DNA of 64,000 bases from Haliea sp. (GTDB lineage: Bacteria; Pseudomonadota; Gammaproteobacteria; Pseudomonadales; Halieaceae), in NCBI GenBank assembly GCA_002692965.1, contig NZNC01000004.1, positions 173,884 to 237,883 of the forward strand, given 5' to 3'. The position numbers were made by a program, and so were the translations under genes. Positions within the stretch are counted from its first letter, which is position 1. Every line of letters begins with the position of its first letter. Positions 36,909 to 43,269 of this stretch are shown here, in pieces. Below the pieces are notes generated by a model. It did no database searches. It worked only from the letters and a program-made list of their open reading frames with translations, and was not told where the DNA came from.

Positions 36909-37502
36909 CTACGGAGTACCTTCTGGCTCTGGCTCTGGCTCTGGCTCTGGCTCTTGCGCGGGCTCTGGCTGGGACCAGCTCTGCGGCTGAACCGGCACCT
37001 CCCAGGCACTGATCGCCACCGCATGCACGGCGCTCTCGCCCGCCACCCGGGCGTGGACACTGCGCATATCCGGGGCACTGCCCAGGTAGAGCACCGCCAG
37101 CTCGCCCTTCTGACCGAGGAAGCTAATGCGCCGCTCGAAGTCATCCTCGCCGACCCGCAGACGGTCATGGGCGGACTCACTATTCGCCACCGGTCCCGTG
37201 CTGTCGAGGGCCAGTAACCTGTCCAGCAGGACATCGACACGCGCCGCGTCCACCGGAACACCGCTCTCATCTCCGCTCTCGCCCTGCAACTGCCAGCCCG
37301 GTGCACGGCGCCGGATCACCAGCGCCTCCCCATCCGGGCCCTCCAGGCGCAGGCCCTCGACCGCCTCTGCGGCCAGGGAGGAAAACAGCAGCTGCCGTCC
37401 CCCGGGTGCGGCCAGGTCACCGTCATCGCGGGCCAAGCCCCAGGCCAGCAGCAGCTGCAGGGCCAAGAGCACGCCCAACACACTCACAAGTCGCTTTTGC
37501 AT
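36909..37502 (-). CDS. DUF4340-like protein with (EP)n tail
   Basis: A 197-residue protein with an N-terminal membrane segment (VLGVLLALQLLLAWGLA) and a domain resembling DUF4340 (APGWQLQGE; RVDVLLDRLLALDSTGPVANS; LGSAPDMRSVHARVAG). It follows the GldG gene by 3 bp, as DUF4340 proteins usually do. It is shorter than most family members. The last residues are a low-complexity run of Glu-Pro pairs, encoded by five tandem copies of a hexanucleotide at 36924-36953. It presumably is a periplasm-facing accessory of the GldG ABC system. Confidence 0.82.
   Translation of the reverse strand: MQKRLVSVLGVLLALQLLLAWGLARDDGDLAAPGGRQLLFSSLAAEAVEGLRLEGPDGEALVIRRRAPGWQLQGESGDESGVPVDAARVDVLLDRLLALDSTGPVANSESAHDRLRVGEDDFERRISFLGQKGELAVLYLGSAPDMRSVHARVAGESAVHAVAISAWEVPVQPQSWSQPEPAQEPEPEPEPEPEGTP
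36924..36953. repeat. Hexanucleotide tandem repeat (TGGCTC)x5
   Basis: Five perfect head-to-tail copies of TGGCTC encode, on the minus strand, Glu-Pro pairs at the C-terminus of the DUF4340-like protein. Gain or loss of a unit keeps the frame, so it changes only the tail length. Confidence 0.9.
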
Positions 37503-37505
37503 GGT

Positions 37506-40049
37506 TTATACCTCCGCGAGAATCTGCCGATAGCGACGGTAATCCGCCAGCAGGACCTGCCGTCGCCACAGCCACACCAGGCACAGGCCAACCAGGGCCA
37601 TGGCATAGTTCAGGCCCTCCCAAAATCGCTGTGCCTCCTCGGGGATCGGGTCCAGGGTCCGCGCCATGCGGCTGCGCCCGCGCAGTTCCAGCAGGCTGCT
37701 ATCCTCCAGGGCCCAGTCCACCAGGTTCTGCACGAAGGCCAGCGGCTGCGTGTAGTAGGCACCCTGACCCTGGGACGCCAGATCCAGACTGAGGTCGCTG
37801 GCAAAGCTGTTGCTGCCGATCACTACCAGCCTGGCGGACTCCGGCGAACGTTCGATTACCGTCCTTAGGTTAACCAGGTTGCCATCGCTATCCTCAGGTG
37901 TCGCGGCGGCTCCGGCCTCCCGCGCCGGCGCACCCGGCCCGGCAGACCCGGTCGACTCTGCGGTCTCCTCGCCACCCAAAGTCTCCTCCGGTGCCGGGGA
38001 TGTCTTCGCCAGCGGCGAGGGCTTGTCCTGCCAGAAGGAGGTGAAGCGCCCCTCGAGGGCCACCGCCAGCAGATGCGCTCCGCGCTCGCCGTTTACCGGG
38101 TAGCCGGTGGCCGGATGGACCTGGTAGTCGGGCAGGATATCCAGACTGTCGGAGAGCCAGCTGTCCGCGGAGCTGCGCAGCAGCCACTCGCTGTGCCGTC
38201 TTCCGGCACCCTCTGCCGCGTCGTCCAGCGCCACGGGGGACACCCAGTTCAGGGTGAGCTGACCCAGACCGGCAGTGGCCGGATTGTCCGGGTTCAGCCC
38301 GTCCCCGCGGACATCCGGGAAGTGCGGATAGTCGAGCAGGCTGATCTCGCGAATGGGAATACCGCCGATGGTGCGCTCCACCGGCACCGGCATCGCGGCA
38401 TTGCGCGGATCCAGGACCATCTGTTCCTGTACCCGGATGCCCTGGTGGGCCAGCCACTCCACGAGGCCGGAGTCCAGGCGACGGGCCGCCAGGGTGGTGG
38501 AGGCATCCACGGTAAAGGGCGAGGTGGTCAGTATCACGCTGCCCCCGCGCATCAGGTACTGGTCGATGGCAAAGCGCTCGGCCTCATCCAGCGCTTCCGG
38601 CGCCAGCACCAGCAGCAGGTCGGTATCCACCGGCACCTGGCCGCCGGCCAGGTCCACATTGCGGACCCGGGCGTTGTCGGCGAGGGTCGCCTCGAGCTGG
38701 CTGAAGCGCGTGGCCGGCCCGCTGCCCACGGGTTTCACCACACCCACAGTGTTCAGGGCCCCTGGAGTGAAGCGGCGCAGGGCATTGTCCAGGCTGCGTT
38801 CCAGCTCGTCACTGCCGAGGGATTCCGGCAGGGGAATCTGGATCACCTCGCCCCGGGATTCCAGGACCATGTAGAACCAGAAGGGTTGCGGGTCCAGCAG
38901 GCCCGCGACCTGGGGAACCAGCCCATATTCCTGTTCCAGCCGCTCGGCCAGGGCACCGTCCCCCGCCTCGGGATCGGCAAACTCCACCTGCAGCAGCCCT
39001 GCGGAGGCGGCCGCCTTGTCCTCAAGCAGAGCCTCCAGCTCGCCGCGCAACTCGCCGAGGACCCCCGGGAGCTGGTCCGTCGGCGACATCCAGCCGTGGA
39101 AGATCACCGGCTCGGAGAGCCCGGCGAACAGCTGACCTGCGGCCCGCCAGCTGCCCGCCAGCTTGCGGATGGTCCGCGTCAGGGTGTACTCGGGATCCTT
39201 GAGCGCCACGTCAAGATCGGACTCGCTGCGGGCGCGGATTTCCACCAGGTCCTGGTAGTTGAGGGTTTCGTACTGGTCGCCGTAGGCAATGACCACGTCA
39301 AACCAGGAGCTGACCACCGAGGCCTGGTAGCGGTCCGCGCTCTGGAAGGGCACCGGCCGGATACCGTAGCGAGCCGCGGCCTCCTCCTCGGCCTCCGGGT
39401 CCCGTGTGGGGTCGATGAAGTGCACCCGGGCGCGCGCCCCGGCGGCGTCGGCATAGGCCTGCAACAGGTCCTTGAGCTGCGGCACCAGGGGCGCCAGCAG
39501 CGGATGGGTTCGCGCCGAGAAATAACCGCGAATCTGCAGCGGCTCCTGCAGTTCTTCGAGCTGCTCCCGGGTGGCTTCCGACAGGGGGTAGAGCCGGCCC
39601 TCGGTCAGGTCAAGACGCAGCCCGTGCAGGGGTTCCAGCCACAGGTTCAGGGCCAGGAAATTGGCCGCCACCAGCAGGGTGATCGCGGTGCGGCGGCGGT
39701 GCCGGGGCCCGCCCGGGTTGCCCGCCCAGCGCAGCCGTTCCAGGCTGTACAGGTTCCAGGTCAGGAACACCCCTACCAGACTGACGTAGTAGGCCAGGTC
39801 GCGCAGATCGATCACCCCGCGGGTGATCGCGTCAAAGCGGCTGCCGCTGCCCAGGGCCGCCAGCAGACTGCCAGTCTCGTGTCCGAAGAGTGCAGTCACG
39901 CCGGGGGAACCGATCAGGTAAAAGGCTCCGCAGACCAGCACGGTGAGAATCAGCGCCACCACCGGGTTGTCGGTTCGACCGCTCATGGCCAGGCCGATGG
40001 CCACATAGGCGGCGCCGAGGCACAGGCTGGCCAGGTAGCCGCCGATCAC
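37506..40049 (-). CDS. GldG-family ABC auxiliary protein carrying the C-terminal half of the ABC-2 permease
   Basis: An open frame of 847 residues. The first about 115 residues (GGYLASLCLGAAYVAIGLAMSG, FDAITRGVIDLRDLAYYVSL) are the second half of an ABC-2 permease. The remainder is a GldG protein: a membrane helix (AITLLVAANFLALNLWLE), the DLTEGRLYPLSEATREQL motif, a long periplasmic region (FIDPTRDPEAEEEAAARYGI; ALDEAERFAIDQYLMRGGSVILTTSP) and a C-terminal helix. Because the permease half has no start of its own and its first half lies upstream in another frame, this is most likely the distal part of a fused permease-GldG gene of about 980 codons broken near 40062. The listed start is an internal GTG. 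Confidence 0.8.
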   Translation of the reverse strand: MIGGYLASLCLGAAYVAIGLAMSGRTDNPVVALILTVLVCGAFYLIGSPGVTALFGHETGSLLAALGSGSRFDAITRGVIDLRDLAYYVSLVGVFLTWNLYSLERLRWAGNPGGPRHRRRTAITLLVAANFLALNLWLEPLHGLRLDLTEGRLYPLSEATREQLEELQEPLQIRGYFSARTHPLLAPLVPQLKDLLQAYADAAGARARVHFIDPTRDPEAEEEAAARYGIRPVPFQSADRYQASVVSSWFDVVIAYGDQYETLNYQDLVEIRARSESDLDVALKDPEYTLTRTIRKLAGSWRAAGQLFAGLSEPVIFHGWMSPTDQLPGVLGELRGELEALLEDKAAASAGLLQVEFADPEAGDGALAERLEQEYGLVPQVAGLLDPQPFWFYMVLESRGEVIQIPLPESLGSDELERSLDNALRRFTPGALNTVGVVKPVGSGPATRFSQLEATLADNARVRNVDLAGGQVPVDTDLLLVLAPEALDEAERFAIDQYLMRGGSVILTTSPFTVDASTTLAARRLDSGLVEWLAHQGIRVQEQMVLDPRNAAMPVPVERTIGGIPIREISLLDYPHFPDVRGDGLNPDNPATAGLGQLTLNWVSPVALDDAAEGAGRRHSEWLLRSSADSWLSDSLDILPDYQVHPATGYPVNGERGAHLLAVALEGRFTSFWQDKPSPLAKTSPAPEETLGGEETAESTGSAGPGAPAREAGAAATPEDSDGNLVNLRTVIERSPESARLVVIGSNSFASDLSLDLASQGQGAYYTQPLAFVQNLVDWALEDSSLLELRGRSRMARTLDPIPEEAQRFWEGLNYAMALVGLCLVWLWRRQVLLADYRRYRQILAEV

Positions 40050-40446
40050 CGGCCCCCAGTCCCAGCAGCGAGACGCTCACCGCCAGGGGCAGGGTCAGCA
40101 GCAGGGCCAGGGCGACCAGGCCGAGGGCGGCCAGGAACTTCCCCATTACCAGAGCGAGGGGGGCCAGGGGCGCGGTGAGCAGGCTTTCCAGGGTGCCGGC
40201 GCGCCGCTCCTCGGCCCAGCTGCGCATGGTCAGTGCCGCCACCAGGAAGATCAGCAGCAGGGGCATCCACTCGAACAGTGGCCGCAGGTCGGCCAGGTTA
40301 CGGGCAAAGAAGCGCTCTACCCAGAACACCACGAACAGGCTGACCAGCAAAAAAGCGCCGAGAAACAGCCACGCCGCAGGCGAGGTGAAAAAGCCGCGGA
40401 ACTCCTTGCGGGCCACTCGGCCCGCGGCTGCAATGGCTTCAGACAT
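39832..40446 (-). pseudogene. N-terminal half of a frameshifted ABC-2 permease-GldG fusion gene
   Basis: From the ATG at 40446 the frame reads MSEAIAAAGRVARKEFRGFF, TM segments, and MRSWAEERRAGTLESLLTAP, all typical of the GldF-like permease, through LLTLPLAVSVSLLG at about 40063. It then becomes unrelated and stops at 39832. Removing two bases' worth of frame offset at about 40061-40063 restores a continuous LLG-DWGPVIGGYLASL into the GldG frame. The ATG overlaps the ATPase gene's end by 8 bp (ATGTCTGA). Either the gene is inactivated or the base calls are wrong here. Confidence 0.8.
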
Positions 40447-41353
40447 GGGCGCCCTCCTCGTTGACGCGGGCAAAAACACCTTCCAGGTCCTGGCCTTCCG
40501 GCTGCAGACGCAGCAGGGGTACGCCAGCAGCGGCCAGGGCAGCGGCCACCCCCGGGGCCGCTGCCGCCGGCGCCCGCAGGCGATAGCCGAAGGCACCCGT
40601 GGTTCCGGGCAGGGACTCGACACCCTCGACCCCGGTCACCGCGGCCAGGGCGTCACCGGCCTCGCGGCCCGTGACCACCTGCAGCACGGGATGGGTTTGC
40701 AGGGTATCGAGCCGGGAGTCGATCACCAGTTGGCCGGCGCGCAGGATCAGCACCCGCTGGCAGACCGCCTGCACCTCCTGCAGGATATGCGTCGATACGA
40801 TGACCGTGGCCTGCTTCGCCAACTCGCCGATCAGCTCGCGCATGTGGCGGATCTGGGTCGGGTCCAGGCCATTGGTTGGCTCGTCCAGAATGATGATATC
40901 CGGCTCGTGCAGAATGGCCTGCGCCACCCCCACGCGCTGGCGGTAACCCCGGGACAGGGTCTGGATCGGCGCGCTGGCCCGGTCCAGCAGATCGGTGCGG
41001 CGCAGGGCACGGGCAATCGCCGTGTTGCGCTGCCGGGCGGGTACCCCGTGCAGAACGGCCTGGTAATCGAGATAGTCGATCACCCGCTGCTCGGGCCACA
41101 GCGGGCAGTTCTCGGGCAGATAGCCGATGCGGGCCTGGATGGCCCGGGTGTCGGGCCCCATCTGCAGTCCGTCAACCCGGATGCTGCCCGCCGTCGGCGC
41201 CAGGTAGCCGGTAAGCATTTTCATGATCGTGGTCTTGCCGGCGCCGTTGTGGCCCAGCAGGCCGACCACCTCGCCGCGGTCGATGCGAAAGCTCACATCA
41301 TCGACCGCCGTCGTCTCGCCATAACGGCGGCACAGGTGCTCCACCTGAATCAT
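40439..41353 (-). CDS. ABC transporter ATP-binding protein (GldA-like)
   Basis: A 304-residue ABC ATPase. Walker A GHNGAGKTT, signature LSRGYRQRVGVAQAI, Walker B IIILDEPTNGLD and the H-loop IVSTHIL are intact, and a C-terminal regulatory extension of about 90 residues follows. The ATG at 41353 is preceded by AAGGAG; the frame extends upstream to 41557 without conservation. It should energise the permease/GldG system encoded downstream. In Bacteroidetes GldAFG supports gliding; in gammaproteobacteria the function of such clusters is unknown. Confidence 0.92.
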   Translation of the reverse strand: MIQVEHLCRRYGETTAVDDVSFRIDRGEVVGLLGHNGAGKTTIMKMLTGYLAPTAGSIRVDGLQMGPDTRAIQARIGYLPENCPLWPEQRVIDYLDYQAVLHGVPARQRNTAIARALRRTDLLDRASAPIQTLSRGYRQRVGVAQAILHEPDIIILDEPTNGLDPTQIRHMRELIGELAKQATVIVSTHILQEVQAVCQRVLILRAGQLVIDSRLDTLQTHPVLQVVTGREAGDALAAVTGVEGVESLPGTTGAFGYRLRAPAAAAPGVAAALAAAGVPLLRLQPEGQDLEGVFARVNEEGAHV

Positions 41354-41583
41354 GGGTTTCTCCTTGTTGTGGATGAAACAGGTCTCTTTCGTGCGGAAAA
41401 CGCGATCTGCAGGACCGCGGTAGCAGCGAGAAGTTCCCGGGCGATGCGCCGCTGGCAGTCTACCGGCCTCTCCCACTGGTACTTGAGAAAATGCACAACT
41501 AACCCAACAATATCGGTGTTTTCCCGATCGCGCCGCAATCGTTTCCGGGCGCGCCACCTTCTACTGGCTGGAGACATCGTCCC
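41354..41583. other. Divergent intergenic region
   Basis: This 230-bp gap separates the leftward ABC ATPase gene from the rightward YeeE gene. I see no conserved RNA structure and no clear promoter of either strand. GGAGA close to 41573 is the likely ribosome site of the YeeE gene. Confidence 0.4.
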
Positions 41584-42045
41584 ATGGAAATCGCCTGGTC
41601 GCAGTTTACCCCCTGGCACGCACTCGCCGGCGGTGCCCTGATTGGTCTTGCCGCCAGCCTGCTGCTGCTTGTCAACGGCCGGATTGCCGGCATCAGCGGC
41701 ATCCTCGGCAACCTGCTCCATCACGAGGGGCGTGAGCCCTGGCGCTGGGCCTTTGTGGCCGGTCTGCTGCTGGCCCCGCTGCTGCTGTGGCCCCTGGTGC
41801 CAGCCTTGCAGCCTGCGGCGCTGGTGGCCCCGACTTTCAGCTGGCCCGACCTGCTGCGCCTGCTGGCCGGCGGCTTCCTGATCGGCTACGGCACCCGCAT
41901 GGCCAATGGCTGCACCAGCGGCCACGGTGTCTGCGGCCTGGCGCGCCTCTCGCCGCGCTCCCTGGTCGCCGTGCTCAGTTTCATGACCGCGGGCTTCCTG
42001 ACCGTGGCCGTATGGCGTTCACTTACCGGAGGGCTGCCGCTGTGA
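41584..42045 (+). CDS. YeeE/YedE family transporter half (N-terminal)
   Basis: A 153-residue membrane protein with about four helices. NGRIAGISGILG and GYGTRMANGCTSGHGVCGLARLSPRSL with its conserved cysteines are the core motif of YeeE/YedE proteins, some of which import thiosulfate. The usual fused protein of about 350 residues is here split over two genes joined by a GTGA overlap. GGAGA precedes the ATG. The gene pair converges on fdhD. Sulfur-compound transport is the family-based inference. Confidence 0.9.
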   Translation: MEIAWSQFTPWHALAGGALIGLAASLLLLVNGRIAGISGILGNLLHHEGREPWRWAFVAGLLLAPLLLWPLVPALQPAALVAPTFSWPDLLRLLAGGFLIGYGTRMANGCTSGHGVCGLARLSPRSLVAVLSFMTAGFLTVAVWRSLTGGLPL

Positions 42046-42437
42046 GATCGATACTCAGCTCTCTCGCCGCCGGCCTGCTGTTTGGGGCAGGCCTGATCGT
42101 TTCCGGCATGGTCAACCCGGTCAAGGTGCTCGGCTTTCTCGACCTCACCGGCGCCTGGGATCCTTCCCTGGCCCTGGTCATGGCCGGTGCGATCGCACTG
42201 TCCTGGATCGGCGTGCAACTGGCCGGACGCCGGGCGCGGGCCTGTGGACTGGACGACAGCCCGAAGCGCCGCATCGACCGTCCCCTGATTGTGGGCAGCG
42301 TGCTGTTCGGGCTCGGCTGGGGCCTGACGGGCCTGTGTCCCGGCCCCGTGGTGGCTGCGACGGGCTCTCTCTACTGGCCCGCTGCAGTGGTGCTCGTGGC
42401 TATGCTGGTGGGACTTCGTCTGGGCCGCACTCAGTAG
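42042..42437 (+). CDS. YeeE/YedE family transporter half (DUF6691-like)
   Basis: A 131-residue membrane protein, the second half of the YeeE/YedE pair. FGAGLIVSGMVNPVKVLGFLDLTGAWDPSLA and GWGLTGLCPGPVVAATGS contain the second set of conserved Gly and Cys residues. The start is GTG at 42042, overlapping the previous stop (GTGA), with GGAGGG upstream; an open frame extends to 41787 but is an alternate reading of the first half. Its 3' end overlaps the convergent fdhD gene by 38 bp. Confidence 0.88.
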   Translation: MRSILSSLAAGLLFGAGLIVSGMVNPVKVLGFLDLTGAWDPSLALVMAGAIALSWIGVQLAGRRARACGLDDSPKRRIDRPLIVGSVLFGLGWGLTGLCPGPVVAATGSLYWPAAVVLVAMLVGLRLGRTQ

Positions 42438-43269
42438 GGCACAGCCGCTCCGGATGGCTGTAGACGACGTGACGCCCCGGGCGGGTAAAACCCACCAGGG
42501 TGAGGCCGCAGCGCTCGGCCAGCTCCACCGCCAGGGAGGTGGCGGCGGACAGGGTGACCAGGATCTCGATATCCGCCCGCAAGGCTTTTTGCACCAGCTC
42601 ATAGCTGGCCCGACTCGACAGCAGGGCAAAGCCGCTTCTCTTCGGCTCCCGCGCGAGGGCGCCGATCAGCTTGTCGAAGGCATTGTGCCGCCCGACGTCC
42701 TCGCGCAGAACCTGCACAGCTCCCCGGAGATCGCACCAGGCGGCGGCGTGCATGCCGCCAGTCAGCGCCCCCAGTACCTGGTGCGCCTCAAAGCCAGGAA
42801 GAGACCGCTGCAGGGCTGAATGGGATAACGCCTTCCTCCGTGGCAGGACTGGCAACTCGGCAGTCACTGCGGCCAGCGTTTCCAACCCACACAGGCCGCA
42901 GCCGGATGCCCCCACCATCTTGCGCCGTCGCTGCTGCAAGCGCGCCAAACAGGCAGAGTCCAGGTCCATGCGCAGCTCCAGACCGCCCTGCGCCTCGCGC
43001 ACCTCAATATCGTAGAGCTGCTCTGGACGGTCGATGATTCCCTCTGACAGGCTGAAGCCGTAGGCAAAGTCCTCCAGGTCACCGGGCGTCAGCATCATCA
43101 CGGCGTGGGCGACACAGCGGTAGAACAGTGCCACGGGCTGCTCCGCAGCCAGCTGGTCTCCCGCTACCGTGCTCGCGCCGTCCTGCCATACTTCGACCCT
43201 GGCGAGACTCAGACCTTCACACGGATCGCGTCCCGGCAATGTCGAGCTGCCCTGCCGTTCACCCGCCAT
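42400..43269 (-). CDS. fdhD: Formate dehydrogenase accessory sulfurtransferase FdhD
   Basis: A 289-residue FdhD protein, which passes sulfur from IscS to the molybdenum cofactor of formate dehydrogenase. The catalytic CxxC motif is visible in GASGCGLCGLETL; other segments are MLTPGDLEDFAYGFSLSEGII, LREDVGRHNAFDKLIGAL and STRA-like LSSRASYELVQKA. ATG at 43269 overlaps the fdsA stop by 11 bp, so translation is likely coupled. The frame continues to an earlier ATG at 43308 inside fdsA. It is the last gene of the formate dehydrogenase operon. Confidence 0.94.
   Translation of the reverse strand: MAGERQGSSTLPGRDPCEGLSLARVEVWQDGASTVAGDQLAAEQPVALFYRCVAHAVMMLTPGDLEDFAYGFSLSEGIIDRPEQLYDIEVREAQGGLELRMDLDSACLARLQQRRRKMVGASGCGLCGLETLAAVTAELPVLPRRKALSHSALQRSLPGFEAHQVLGALTGGMHAAAWCDLRGAVQVLREDVGRHNAFDKLIGALAREPKRSGFALLSSRASYELVQKALRADIEILVTLSAATSLAVELAERCGLTLVGFTRPGRHVVYSHPERLCPTECGPDEVPPA

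Noticed and set aside
36924..36970. CRISPR-like repeat
   Set aside because: The units are 6 bp, contiguous and coding; there are no spacers.
38073..40178. Rightward open frame of 701 codons
   Set aside because: Antisense to the GldG gene. No recognisable domain; low-information composition.
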